Positions 1-8,988 of a stretch of 64,000 bases of DNA are shown piece by piece; within the stretch, counting starts at the first letter, position 1, and every line of letters begins with the position of its first letter. Source of the stretch: Larkinella arboricola (GTDB lineage Bacteria; Bacteroidota; Bacteroidia; Cytophagales; Spirosomataceae); assembly GCF_003259745.1 (NCBI RefSeq), contig NZ_QLMC01000002.1, positions 248,001 through 312,000 of the forward strand. The letters run 5' to 3'. The translations under genes and the position numbers were made by a program. The notes below the pieces were generated by a model. The model saw nothing but the letters and a program-made list of their open reading frames with translations, had not been told where the DNA came from and did not search any database.

Positions 1-1
1 G

Positions 2-331
2 CTCTTTGCGAATGCCGGAAGCCTGCCGCTGGCGATTGTGTCCATGATCACCTTTGCGCTGTTTCTGAAAATGGCCAACGGCAGTACCTACGCCATCGTG
101 CCCTTTGTCAACCCCAAAGCCGTGGGCGTCATTTCGGGCGTCGTGGGGGCGGGTGGCAACATCGGCGGGATGCTGATGGGCTTTCTCTTCAAATCGCAAT
201 CGATCAGCTACGGTGAGGCATTTCTGTCCATCGGCGGCCTTGTCACCATTGCCGGGTTACTGCTGTTCCTGGTCAATTTCGGCAACGCTACTGTCGCTCA
301 ACCCGTCGAAGCCGAATTGCAAACGGCATAA
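2..331 (+). CDS. Nitrate/nitrite MFS transporter, C-terminal part (cut by window edge)
   Basis: This is the last 109 codons of a membrane transporter whose start lies before the window; the frame is open from base 2. It has hydrophobic helices and the Gly-rich stretch GVVGAGGNIGGMLMG, which matches the second nitrate signature of NarK/NasA-type nitrate-nitrite porters of the major facilitator superfamily. It would import nitrate (or export nitrite) across the inner membrane. It sits 87 bases upstream of nitrate reductase on the same strand, which supports a role in nitrate assimilation. Only the last two or three helices are visible, so the family call rests on that motif and the context. Confidence 0.8.
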   Translation, partial: LFANAGSLPLAIVSMITFALFLKMANGSTYAIVPFVNPKAVGVISGVVGAGGNIGGMLMGFLFKSQSISYGEAFLSIGGLVTIAGLLLFLVNFGNATVAQPVEAELQTA

Positions 332-418
332 GGAATTAAGAATGAAGAATGAAGAGTTGGCTCCGCCAGTCTACAAAGTAGTTGCGAAGTAACTCTTCAC
401 TCATAACTCATCACTAAA
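332..418. repeat. Heptad-repeat intergenic hairpin, copy A
   Basis: The whole gap between the transporter and nitrate reductase is an imperfect inverted repeat. The left arm (about 333-358) is made of degenerate 7-base units such as TTAAGAA, TGAAGAA and TGAAGAG. The right arm (about 391-416) is the reverse complement of similar units. The apex holds GGCTCCGCC, whose reverse complement recurs in the apex of copy D. Four related copies occur elsewhere in the window (B to E). It could fold in RNA between two co-transcribed genes. Confidence 0.75.
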
Positions 419-3400
419 ATGGTGGTTCATCAAACGACTTGTTGCTATTGTGGAGTGGGCTGCGGCATCGTGGTCAGACAGGAGCCGAATGGCCGCCTGA
501 CGGTGGAGGGCGACAAAGAACATCCGTCCAATCGCGGGATGCTGTGCTCCAAGGGGATGAATCTGCACTATACGGTGATGGATCAGTCGGACCGACTGCT
601 GTATCCGCAGATGCGGTTGGGGCGATCAATGCCGCTGCAACGGGTAAGCTGGGATGCCGCGCTGGAACGAACCGCTGCGGTTTTTAAAACATTTATTCAG
701 AAATACGGCCCCGATTCGGTGGCGTTTTACGTGTCGGGCCAGTGCCTGACGGAAGAATATTATCTGGTCAACAAGCTCATCAAAGGGTTTATTGGCTCCA
801 ACAACATCGACACGAATTCCCGGCTTTGCATGAGTTCGGCGGTGGTTGGCTACAAGCTTTCGCTGGGGGAGGATTCGGTGCCGGTCTGTTACGACGACAT
901 CGAGGAAGCCGACGTATTTTACGTGCAGGGGGCCAATCCGGCCTGGTGCCATCCCATTCTCTGGCGACGCATCGAAGCGCACAAAACCGCCAATCCGCAC
1001 GTCAAAATCATCTGCGTTGACCCCCGCCGAACCGATACCGCCCGCTCGTCGGACCTGCACCTGCCCATTCGCCCCGGCACCGACATTGTGCTTAACAACG
1101 CCATTGGCCGGTTGCTGATCGAAAACGGCTTTGTCCATTCCGATTTTATTCTGGACCATACGGACGGTTTTGCGGCCTACCGCGAGCAGGTGATGCAGCG
1201 GACGGTGGACGAAGCGGCTGATCTCTGCGGTATTGATGCCGAAGCCATTCAGCAGGCGGCTGCGTGGATTGGGCGCTCCAACGGTTTTCTGTCGCTCTGG
1301 ACAATGGGCCTGAACCAGTCGGTGGTGGGTGTTAACAAGAATCTGTCACTCATTAATTTACACCTGATTACGGGCAAGATTGGCAAACCCGGTAACGGCC
1401 CGTTTTCGCTGACGGGCCAGCCCAACGCAATGGGAGGCCGGGAAGTGGGCGGTCTGGCCAATAGCCTGCCTGCCCACCGGGAGGTGACCAATGCCGCCCA
1501 CCGCGCCGAAGTCGAAGCGTTCTGGCAGGGGCCGGTCAATATCGCTCCCAAACCGGGGCTGACGGCTACGGAAATGTTCGATGCGCTGGCAAATGATCAA
1601 TCGGGCGACGCTTCGCTGAAAGCCATCTGGATCATTAACACGAATCCGATGGTGAGTATGCCGGATGCGAATGCCGTTGAAAAAGCCCTGAAAACCGCCC
1701 GGTTTGTGGTGGTGCAGGATGTTTCGAACCGGGCCGATACCGTGTCTTTTGCCGATGTGGTGCTGCCCGCAGCCGCCTGGCTCGAAAAAGAAGGCACCAT
1801 GACCAACGCTGAACGCCGGATTTCCTATTTGCCCAAAATCCTCGACGCACCCGGCGAAGCCTTACCGGATGCCGAAATCATCTGGCGGTTTGCGCAGAAA
1901 ATGGGCTTTGGCGAATCGTTCAACTACGCCAATGCTTCCGACGTATATCAGGAATATACGCGCCTGACTGCCGGTACGAACGTGGACGTTACCGGCGTCA
2001 GCTACGAATTGCTGAAAAAATACCGCACCATTCAGTGGCCGTTTCCGGAAGGGGCGCAGGGGAACGGAGCTGGCACAAAGCGGCTTTTCACCGATCACCG
2101 GTTTTATACGGCCAATGGGCGGGCGCAGATTCACGCGGTTCCGGATGGGAATGCGTCGGAGCCGACAGACGAGGATTTTCCGCTGGTGCTGACCACGGGC
2201 CGTATCCGTGACCAATGGCACACTATGACCAAAACCGGTCGGGTGGCCAAACTGGGGCAGCATAGTCCGGAGCCGTTGTTGCAAATTCACCCCGCCGACG
2301 CCAGCCCGCGCGGCATTCGTGAAGGGCAACTAGTGGTGGTGCAGGGCCGGCGCGGTGAGGTTCGGGTGAAAGCGCAACTGACCGAAGATGTGCGTCCCGG
2401 CCTGTGTTTTCTGCCCATGCACTGGGGTAAGGTTTTGAATAACAATCAGGTACGGGCTAATAATTTAACCTCTTCTTTAGTCGATCCCCGCTCGAAGGAG
2501 CCGGATTTTAAGTTTACGGCGGTGGAGGTGAAACCGTACCGGAAACCGGCTGAGAAAATCGTCATCATCGGCGCGGGTTCGGCGGGGCTGGGTTTTATCA
2601 ACGCCTACCGGGCTTTAGAAACAGACGACGAAATCCACGTTTTTTCCAAAGAAATTTATCCGTTCTACAACCGGGTGCTGCTGCCCGATTACATCAGTGG
2701 GGCGCAATCCTGGGAACAACTCGTGAAGCTGCGCGAAGACCAGTTTGCCGAAAACCGGATTGTGGTGCATAAAGGCGTCAGCATCGTTCACATTGACCGA
2801 AAAGCGAACGTACTGACCGACAGCAACGGTGTTGAACATCATTACGACAAGCTCCTGCTGGGCACCGGAAGCCGCGCGTTTATGCCCAAAGGCGTTCCCC
2901 GACTGCCGGGAATTTTCAACATGCGATCGCGGCTGGATGCCGATTCGCTGCTGCCGTTTCTGAAGCCCGGACCGGACGGCGCCGAGCCGCACGCGGTCAT
3001 TGTCGGGGGCGGTTTGCTGGGGCTGGAACTGGCGGCTTCACTGCGTCAGATGGCCGTTCGGGTGACGGTTATTCAGCGGGCGGGGCGGTTTATGGAGCGC
3101 CAACTCGATCCGCTGGCCAGCGAACTGCTCAATCTGGAATTAAGAGACCGGGGAATCGAGGTTTATTTCAACGAGGAAGTCCAGACGTTTGCCGGAACGC
3201 AGCGGGTGGAAGGCATTCAATTGAAATCGGGGCGCAAACTGCCGTGTCAGGTGGTGGTGCTGGCCATCGGAACTGAGCCAACTATCGAGCTGGCGCGCGA
3301 AGCCGGGCTGGAATGCAACCGGGGCGTGGTGGTCAATGATTACCTGCAAACCTCAGACCCCGACATTTTTGCCGCGGGCGAACTGGCGCAGTGGAATGGC

Positions 3401-3979
3401 CAGATGTGGGGCATTACGCTGGCCGCCGAACAACAGGCCGAAGTAGCCGCCCGGTTTATTGCTGGCGATGTATCCAGGCCGTACCGGGGCAGCCTTTCCA
3501 TGAATATTCTGAAAATGGAAGGGCTGCATCTGTGCAGCATCGGATTGCCCGAAGCGCCGGCCAATAGCGGTGATTACGAGGAAATTGTCTTTATCGACAA
3601 AGCCAAACGGTATTACAAAAAATGTATCGTTCACGGCGATAAACTGGTGGGGGCTATCCTGGTCGGCGATAAAAACGAGTTTCGGGAGTTCCAGAACCTG
3701 ATTGCCAACGGGCTCGAACTGTCCGAAAAACGGCTGCAACTGCTCCGGGCCAGCAAAACCGTCGATCCGGTGGAGGGCAAGCTGGTTTGTTCCTGCAACA
3801 GCGTCGGCCTGGGAAACCTCGAACGCGCCATCGCAGCCGGATGCACCGATTTCCAGCAACTCTGCCAGAAAACCGGCGCCGGAACCGGCTGCGGCTCCTG
3901 CCGACCCGAAGTGCGAAGCATCCTGTTGAGGAGTGAAGAATTAAGAGTTATGAGTGAAGAGTTAAAAGGAGTGCGTTAA
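419..3979 (+). CDS. Assimilatory nitrate reductase fused to NirB-like flavoprotein and BFD [2Fe-2S] domain
   Basis: Reduces nitrate to nitrite in the cytoplasm. The 1186-aa protein starts with a CxxCxxxC cluster (TCCYCGVGCG, about residues 7-16) for the [4Fe-4S] centre of NarB/NasC-type molybdopterin oxidoreductases. The molybdopterin and dinucleotide-binding regions run to about residue 700. A second half begins near residue 712 with a Rossmann FAD motif (VIIGAGSAGLGF) and a second nucleotide site near 860 (VIVGGGLLGLELAA), like the pyridine-nucleotide oxidoreductase part of NirB. A BFD-like domain closes it near 1120-1165 (CSCNSVG...CGSCRPEV). Catalytic subunit and NAD(P)H electron input are thus on one chain. 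The last dozen residues are encoded by intergenic repeat B and are probably not functional. Confidence 0.9.
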   Translation: MVVHQTTCCYCGVGCGIVVRQEPNGRLTVEGDKEHPSNRGMLCSKGMNLHYTVMDQSDRLLYPQMRLGRSMPLQRVSWDAALERTAAVFKTFIQKYGPDSVAFYVSGQCLTEEYYLVNKLIKGFIGSNNIDTNSRLCMSSAVVGYKLSLGEDSVPVCYDDIEEADVFYVQGANPAWCHPILWRRIEAHKTANPHVKIICVDPRRTDTARSSDLHLPIRPGTDIVLNNAIGRLLIENGFVHSDFILDHTDGFAAYREQVMQRTVDEAADLCGIDAEAIQQAAAWIGRSNGFLSLWTMGLNQSVVGVNKNLSLINLHLITGKIGKPGNGPFSLTGQPNAMGGREVGGLANSLPAHREVTNAAHRAEVEAFWQGPVNIAPKPGLTATEMFDALANDQSGDASLKAIWIINTNPMVSMPDANAVEKALKTARFVVVQDVSNRADTVSFADVVLPAAAWLEKEGTMTNAERRISYLPKILDAPGEALPDAEIIWRFAQKMGFGESFNYANASDVYQEYTRLTAGTNVDVTGVSYELLKKYRTIQWPFPEGAQGNGAGTKRLFTDHRFYTANGRAQIHAVPDGNASEPTDEDFPLVLTTGRIRDQWHTMTKTGRVAKLGQHSPEPLLQIHPADASPRGIREGQLVVVQGRRGEVRVKAQLTEDVRPGLCFLPMHWGKVLNNNQVRANNLTSSLVDPRSKEPDFKFTAVEVKPYRKPAEKIVIIGAGSAGLGFINAYRALETDDEIHVFSKEIYPFYNRVLLPDYISGAQSWEQLVKLREDQFAENRIVVHKGVSIVHIDRKANVLTDSNGVEHHYDKLLLGTGSRAFMPKGVPRLPGIFNMRSRLDADSLLPFLKPGPDGAEPHAVIVGGGLLGLELAASLRQMAVRVTVIQRAGRFMERQLDPLASELLNLELRDRGIEVYFNEEVQTFAGTQRVEGIQLKSGRKLPCQVVVLAIGTEPTIELAREAGLECNRGVVVNDYLQTSDPDIFAAGELAQWNGQMWGITLAAEQQAEVAARFIAGDVSRPYRGSLSMNILKMEGLHLCSIGLPEAPANSGDYEEIVFIDKAKRYYKKCIVHGDKLVGAILVGDKNEFREFQNLIANGLELSEKRLQLLRASKTVDPVEGKLVCSCNSVGLGNLERAIAAGCTDFQQLCQKTGAGTGCGSCRPEVRSILLRSEELRVMSEELKGVR

Positions 3980-4020
3980 AAGAATGCGTCAGCTAACTCT
4001 TCATTCTTAACTCATAACTG
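3930..4020. repeat. Heptad-repeat hairpin, copy B, overlapping the nitrate reductase stop
   Basis: Left arm about 3930-3966 (units GTGAAGA, ATTAAGA, GTTATGA, GTGAAGA) and right arm about 3993-4019 (reverse complement of such units). The stop codon of the upstream gene is inside the element, so the arm is translated as a Ser-Glu-Glu-Leu repeat. The downstream gene starts four bases after the right arm. Confidence 0.75.
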
Positions 4021-4023
4021 ACT

Positions 4024-5499
4024 ATGCGTGACTATTATACCTTGAAAATAAACATTCCGGCGGGGATTGTTTCGCCCGGTGCGTTGCAGCAGGTGCTGAC
4101 GGCGGCCCGCAGCGCCAATGTTCGGCAGGTGCGGTTTGGGGCACGGCAGCAGTTGCTGATGACGGTGCATTACGAAGACCTGCGGGCGCTGGAAAAGGCC
4201 CTGAAACAGCAGGCGGTGCGGTACGAAATAAACACCGATCAGCATCCCAACATCATCAGTTCGTACTGCGGGGAAGACGTGTTTCGGACGGGGGCGTGGC
4301 TGCGGGAAAGCGAGTACCACACGGTTTTGGATCAGTTTGACGAGCCGCCCCGCCTGAAAGTCAACCTGTCGGATTCCAACCAGAGCTTTACGCCTTTTTT
4401 TACGGGTAATCTGAACTTCATTGCCTCGCCCGAGCCGCATTTCTGGTATCTGTATGTTCGTCCGAAGCAGAGCAATACGGTATTTCGCTGGCCGGATTTG
4501 ATTTATACCAATGATCTGGGGCGGCTGGCCAAAGCCGTTGAAACCGCATTGCTGGAGGGCTGGAACGCGGGCGCACCGCTGAACGAAGAAACCTTGTATG
4601 ATCTGGTTGCGCACCGAAAAGCATTCATTACGCAGCCCGCGACGCAGGAGGTTGAGTTGCCGGAGTTTTCATTGCCGTATTACGAAGGATTTAACCGGTA
4701 TGGGCAGCGGTCGTGGCTGGGAATTTACCGGCGGGATGAGCAGTTTTTGGTTGATTTTCTGCTGGACGTGTGCGCTTTATGCCTGAAAACCCGTATTGGC
4801 GAAATCTGCGTGACGCCCTGGAAGTCGCTGATCGTGAAAGGGATTGAGGAAAAAGATCGTTCGTTGTGGTCGTATGTATTGGGCAGGCACAACATCAACG
4901 TGCGGCACGCGGCCAACGAACTCGCCTGGCAGACCGAAGACCATACCGACGAAGGACGTCAATTGAAAAATGCGGTAATCCGGTATTTCGGAAAACACGA
5001 TACGCGCACATTCGGGCTTTGTTTTGGCGTTCAGACGCGGCCCAAATCCGAGGTGTTTGGTTCCATTCTGATTCGTAAACGGCCTTTGCTGAAGATCGGA
5101 CAACTGGCCCTGTTCAGCGTATATGATCTGTATTTTATCGAAAATTTCAACCCCAACAGCCGCACGTATTTCCGTTTTGAGAAAGGACTGCTGAAAGCGT
5201 TTCTGCCCAACCAGATTGACCGATTATGCCGGAAGTTCAACAACCGGCGGTCGCAGGAAACCGGGAAAACCGTCCGGCTGGAAGCGGAACCGGCGGAAAC
5301 GCCTGTTGATGCGGACAACCGGGTGCGTCAGTGTCCGCATTGCTTTACCGTGTACGATCCGCAGTACGGCGATGAGCGCAACGGCATTCCGGCGGGTGTC
5401 CCGTTCGAAGCGTTGCCCGCCGATTATGGCTGTTCCACCTGCGACGCGCCGAAAAACGAGATGGTGGAGGCCGTGCTGCCTTTCGTCAGGGTTGATTAA
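4024..5499 (+). CDS. Nitrite/sulfite reductase-fold protein without siroheme cysteines, fused to rubredoxin
   Basis: 491 aa. Residues 1-420 follow the two-half layout of ferredoxin-type nitrite/sulfite reductases: a first ferredoxin-like half with VRFGARQQLLMTV, then GEICVTPWKSLIVKGI starting a second half near 258. The paired CX5C and CX3C motifs that ligate the siroheme-[4Fe-4S] centre are not present anywhere; the only cysteine group in this part is CALC plus one more Cys near 250-261. The last 55 residues are a rubredoxin with its four iron ligands (CPHC and CSTC) and the family stretch GIPAGVPFEALPADYGC. Lying directly behind nitrate reductase, it is more likely an electron-transfer or accessory protein of nitrate assimilation than a working nitrite reductase. 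That role is inference. Confidence 0.75.
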   Translation: MRDYYTLKINIPAGIVSPGALQQVLTAARSANVRQVRFGARQQLLMTVHYEDLRALEKALKQQAVRYEINTDQHPNIISSYCGEDVFRTGAWLRESEYHTVLDQFDEPPRLKVNLSDSNQSFTPFFTGNLNFIASPEPHFWYLYVRPKQSNTVFRWPDLIYTNDLGRLAKAVETALLEGWNAGAPLNEETLYDLVAHRKAFITQPATQEVELPEFSLPYYEGFNRYGQRSWLGIYRRDEQFLVDFLLDVCALCLKTRIGEICVTPWKSLIVKGIEEKDRSLWSYVLGRHNINVRHAANELAWQTEDHTDEGRQLKNAVIRYFGKHDTRTFGLCFGVQTRPKSEVFGSILIRKRPLLKIGQLALFSVYDLYFIENFNPNSRTYFRFEKGLLKAFLPNQIDRLCRKFNNRRSQETGKTVRLEAEPAETPVDADNRVRQCPHCFTVYDPQYGDERNGIPAGVPFEALPADYGCSTCDAPKNEMVEAVLPFVRVD

Positions 5500-5515
5500 C
5501 TACCTGACTTGTCGT

Positions 5516-5965
5516 TTATACGTCCGTCTGAATCCTAAAATACCGTTTGTAAATCGGTTTCCGGTACGCAAATAAGCCGTACATGATAGGGTACATCAGA
5601 AAATCCGTTAGTCGCGTAGGGGTCCGGAACGTCACTTCGTCGGCAATGCGAGTATGAGTTCCTTCGCGGATAAGGCGGTGTTTGTGTTGCCAGTAAGCCA
5701 GGAAGAATGGCAATTTGGTGCCCCTGTCGATAAAATAAATTTCCTGATCGGTTTCCTGCTGCTCAGTAATCGCGCTGATCCAATCCTGTTTGAACAGGAG
5801 AAAGTTGAGTTGCAGATGCACGGTGTCGCCCTTCAGGCAACCATCAAACCGGACGACGTTTACGGGCGGAAACGGCGGACTCAATTGGTTAAACAAGTGC
5901 AGCGTAAAACCGTCCCACACCCGGTGCATGGGCTGTTCAACCCGTGTTTGAATGATAACCTGCAT
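5516..5965 (-). CDS. SRPBCC-family ligand-binding-like protein
   Basis: 149 aa, convergent with the previous gene (16-base gap). It has the START/SRPBCC pattern seen in small Bacteroidetes cyclase/dehydrase-like proteins: N-terminal strand MQVIIQTRVEQP, a helix with VWDGF, the middle GDTVHLQL, a DRG-x-x-LPFF-x-x-W-x-H-x-H segment, and a C-terminal helix FLMYPIMYGLFAYRK. These usually form a hydrophobic ligand cavity; no substrate can be named. The family call rests on overall pattern and length. Confidence 0.7.
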   Translation of the reverse strand: MQVIIQTRVEQPMHRVWDGFTLHLFNQLSPPFPPVNVVRFDGCLKGDTVHLQLNFLLFKQDWISAITEQQETDQEIYFIDRGTKLPFFLAYWQHKHRLIREGTHTRIADEVTFRTPTRLTDFLMYPIMYGLFAYRKPIYKRYFRIQTDV

Positions 5966-6124
5966 AAAGCCGGAACAAAGAAGTTGTTGCTAATGCGTAG
6001 TAAAGAGTTCCTTCAAGGTTATTGTTTACACGGATTTGGACAAAATTCGCAGTCTTGTTTGGGAAGACGGACGAGAATCCAGTATAACTATTAAATTGCA
6101 CATACAAATTTAATCTAAAAAGGT

Positions 6125-7285
6125 ATGCGTCATTTATTAGTGATCTGCGTGCTTGTCCTGGCGAGTGCTGGCAAGATGATAGCGCAGGACCTGGATTTTG
6201 CCACCGCCGACGGAGGATGGGAACCCGGCGCGTTATCAAAAACCTACACCGGTATTGGCTCTCCGGCAACCAGCGTATCGGTGGTTATCACCGGCACCAC
6301 CAGCGGGTTTCAGGCCAATCAGCCGAACGATAACGCCAATGGATTGGGGCAAAACATGAATTTTACCAGCAACGCGCAGTGCATTACCACCACCATTACG
6401 TTCTCGCCCAGTGTCAGCAATGTTTCGTTTTTAATCCGTGACGTAGACCGGGGTGCGCTGGCGGCTGGCGGGAGTGGGGCTTATAATTATGTTGATCAGG
6501 TGACGGTTACCGGCCAGAATGGGGCTACCGCCCTGGCGCCAGCCATCGGCGCACCTTCGGTGGCGGGGGCCAATACCGTGGTCGGCAACGTCATTACCGG
6601 TGCCAACAACAACGTGTCACCCGTGAATGCGATTTCGTTCAGCGGTGTTGTTACGCAGGTGGTGATTCAGTACTGCAACGGCCCCAACGTTATTGCTAAC
6701 CCTGGTAATCAGGGTATTACGATCGGTGATGTTTCGTGGGAAGCGGCTCCGTTGCCCGTGCGTCTGGTTTCCTTTCGCGGCTTTCCGGGTAAGGACCGGA
6801 TTGTGTTGAGCTGGGAGACGGTTTTCGAGGAAAACAGCGAACGCTTCGAGATCGAGCGCAGCCGGGATGCCCTGAGTTTTGAACGGATTGGCCAGCAGCC
6901 AGCCGCCGGAACCACCCACAGACGACAGCTTTATACGTTCACTGACGAACACCCTCAGTCCGGCACGAACTATTACCGGTTACGTCAGGTCGATTTTGAC
7001 GGGCGGTTTGAAAAAACGAAGCCGATTGCGGTTGAGTATCGCCCCGATGGAACGTACTGGAATGCGTATTTGGCTGCTCCCCAGGTTGTTCTGGCCGAAA
7101 CCAGTGAGCCAAACCCTGATTTTCGGGTAATCTCCGTTGCCGGTCTGCCGCTACTGAGCCGTGTTGAAAAAGTAGATCAAAACCGGTATCATCTCCACCT
7201 TTCTCCAACGCCCAACAGGTTGATAATTCTCCAGCTTTTGACGAAAAACGGACTTATTAGCAAAAAAATACTGAATACGTTCTGA
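6125..7285 (+). CDS. Exported protein with T9SS-associated fibronectin-like region
   Basis: 386 aa. Residues 1-20 are a signal peptide (MRHLLVICVLVLASAG then an Ala-Gln site). Residues 20-190 are Gly/Asn/Thr-rich beta structure that I cannot assign to a known domain. From about 200 there is the LPVRLVSFRG...LSWETVFEENSERFEIERS...YYRLRQVDFDG region. This lies just before the sorting tail in many Bacteroidetes T9SS cargo proteins. The tail itself is short and degenerate (ends KKILNTF), so T9SS export is likely but not certain. A strong terminator follows. Confidence 0.65.
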   Translation: MRHLLVICVLVLASAGKMIAQDLDFATADGGWEPGALSKTYTGIGSPATSVSVVITGTTSGFQANQPNDNANGLGQNMNFTSNAQCITTTITFSPSVSNVSFLIRDVDRGALAAGGSGAYNYVDQVTVTGQNGATALAPAIGAPSVAGANTVVGNVITGANNNVSPVNAISFSGVVTQVVIQYCNGPNVIANPGNQGITIGDVSWEAAPLPVRLVSFRGFPGKDRIVLSWETVFEENSERFEIERSRDALSFERIGQQPAAGTTHRRQLYTFTDEHPQSGTNYYRLRQVDFDGRFEKTKPIAVEYRPDGTYWNAYLAAPQVVLAETSEPNPDFRVISVAGLPLLSRVEKVDQNRYHLHLSPTPNRLIILQLLTKNGLISKKILNTF

Positions 7286-7306
7286 TAGGACCGAGCGGTA
7301 TCAACT

Positions 7307-7337
7307 AAAAAATCGGAGCCATCTGGCTCCGATTTTT
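7307..7337. terminator. Bidirectional rho-independent terminator
   Basis: Near-perfect hairpin AATCGGAGCC / GGCTCCGATT with a 3-4 base loop, flanked by A-run and T-run, between two converging genes. It can stop transcription from both sides. Confidence 0.9.
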
Positions 7338-7386
7338 AAAGGTTGCCTAAACCGTTCAGCAGAAGACCGCAAACGGGTTGGGTTTA

Positions 7387-8886
7387 TTATAATTGCTCCA
7401 GAATCCGCTCGATGGAAACTTCCTGACCGATGCGGCTTTTCAATTCGCTGATCGGCACGCGAATCTGCTCGGTGGTGTCGCGGTACCGGATCGTGACGGT
7501 ATCATCTTCCAGCGTCTGGTAATCAACGGCAATACAGAACGGTGTGCCAATCAGATCCTGGCGGGTGTAACGTTTGCCGATGGCGTCGCGCTCTTCGTAA
7601 ATCACCCGGAATTCACTGCGGAGTTGTTTGACAATTTCCTGCGCTTTTTCGGGCAGACCGTCTTTCCGCATCAGAGGGAAAACGGCGGCTTTTATCGGGG
7701 CCAGCGCCGGGTGCAGTTTCAGGTACGTGCGGGTTTTCTGGTTTTCGCCCTCACCAACGACTTCTTCCGTGTAGGCGTTGCAGAATACCGCCAGAAACAG
7801 CCGGTCGGCACCAACGGACGTTTCGACCACGTACGGAATGTAGTTACCGTACGGTTTGCCGTTTTCGTCGAGGTCGTTGTCGAAATACTGCTGTTTTTTG
7901 CGGCTCAGTTCCTGGTGGCTTTTCAGGTCAAAATCGGTGCGGGAGTGAATGCCCTCGATTTCGCGGAAACCAAACGGGAACTGGTATTCAATATCCACGG
8001 CCGCGTTGGCGTAGTGAGCCAGCTTTTCGTGAATGTGGAATTTAAGTTTTTCGGCGGGCAGACCCACGGCTTTGTGGAACTTCAGTCGGGTATCGCGCCA
8101 TTTTTCGTACCACTCCATTTCGGTGCCGGGGCGCACGAAAAACTGCATTTCCATCTGTTCAAATTCCCGCATCCGGAACGTAAACTGCCGGGCCACAATC
8201 TCGTTGCGGAACGCTTTACCGATCTGGGCAATTCCGAACGGAATCTTCATCCGGCCGGTTTTCTGCACGTTCAGGAAGTTGACGAAAATACCCTGCGCGG
8301 TTTCGGGGCGGAGGTAAATCAGGCTGGCGTCTTCGGCCACCGAACCCACCTGCGTCGAGAACATCAGGTTAAACTGCCGCACTTCGGTCCAGTTGGCGGT
8401 TTTGGAAACCGGGTCCACAATGCCTTCGCTGATGATCAGCTCCCGAACGCCGTTGAGGTCACCCGCGTCGAGCAGACGGCCCATTTCGAGCAGCAGTTCG
8501 TGGCCTTTTTCGGGCTGACCGTTGGCCGCATATTCTTCCGCTTTCAGTTCGAGCAACTGGTCGGCGCGGTAGCGTTTTTTGGAATCTTTGTTGTCGATCA
8601 TCGGGTCGTTGAACGAATCAACGTGTCCCGACGCTTTCCACGTCAGCGGGTGCATGAAAATGGAGGCATCAATGCCCACCACATTATCGTGTACCTGGGT
8701 CATGGCTTTCCACCAGACCGTCTTGAGGTTATTTTTCAGTTCCACGCCGTTCTGACCGTAGTCGTAAACGGCCTGTAACCCGTCGTAAATTTCACTGGAC
8801 GGGAACACGAAACCGTATTCTTTGGCGTGGGAAATAATGTCTTGCAGCGAGGTGGCCGGAGCCTGCGTTGGTTTTGCTTCTTCCAT
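7387..8886 (-). CDS. glyS: Glycine--tRNA ligase
   Basis: Charges tRNA-Gly with glycine. 499 aa, the size of the homodimeric (eukaryote/archaea-like) GlyRS. N-terminal segment YGFVFPSSEIYDGLQAVYDYG, the class II motif 2 region (FRNEIVARQFTFRMREFEQMEMQFF), YIPYVVETSVGADR, and the C-terminal anticodon-binding domain (TRQDLIGTPFCIAVDY...TIRYRDTTEQIRV) are all present in order. I place the start at the ATG at 8884-8886; the open frame extends 13 codons upstream, but that stretch is not family-like. Confidence 0.95.
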   Translation of the reverse strand: MEEAKPTQAPATSLQDIISHAKEYGFVFPSSEIYDGLQAVYDYGQNGVELKNNLKTVWWKAMTQVHDNVVGIDASIFMHPLTWKASGHVDSFNDPMIDNKDSKKRYRADQLLELKAEEYAANGQPEKGHELLLEMGRLLDAGDLNGVRELIISEGIVDPVSKTANWTEVRQFNLMFSTQVGSVAEDASLIYLRPETAQGIFVNFLNVQKTGRMKIPFGIAQIGKAFRNEIVARQFTFRMREFEQMEMQFFVRPGTEMEWYEKWRDTRLKFHKAVGLPAEKLKFHIHEKLAHYANAAVDIEYQFPFGFREIEGIHSRTDFDLKSHQELSRKKQQYFDNDLDENGKPYGNYIPYVVETSVGADRLFLAVFCNAYTEEVVGEGENQKTRTYLKLHPALAPIKAAVFPLMRKDGLPEKAQEIVKQLRSEFRVIYEERDAIGKRYTRQDLIGTPFCIAVDYQTLEDDTVTIRYRDTTEQIRVPISELKSRIGQEVSIERILEQL

Positions 8887-8988
8887 GATGCCGCAAAAAT
8901 ACAGATTTAGACCATCGCCTGACAAAATTTTTATCTTTTTGAACAGATAGCTTACAGAGGGCTACTCCATTAGAATACCGTTAACAGG

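Noticed and set aside
4024-5499. Annotation as a working nitrite reductase
   Set aside because: The siroheme-[4Fe-4S] cysteine ligands are missing, so catalysis by the usual mechanism is not supported.
7393-8778. Long open frame of 461 codons antisense to glyS
   Set aside because: It is a shadow of the GlyRS gene; the translated sequence has no motif and glyS is certain.
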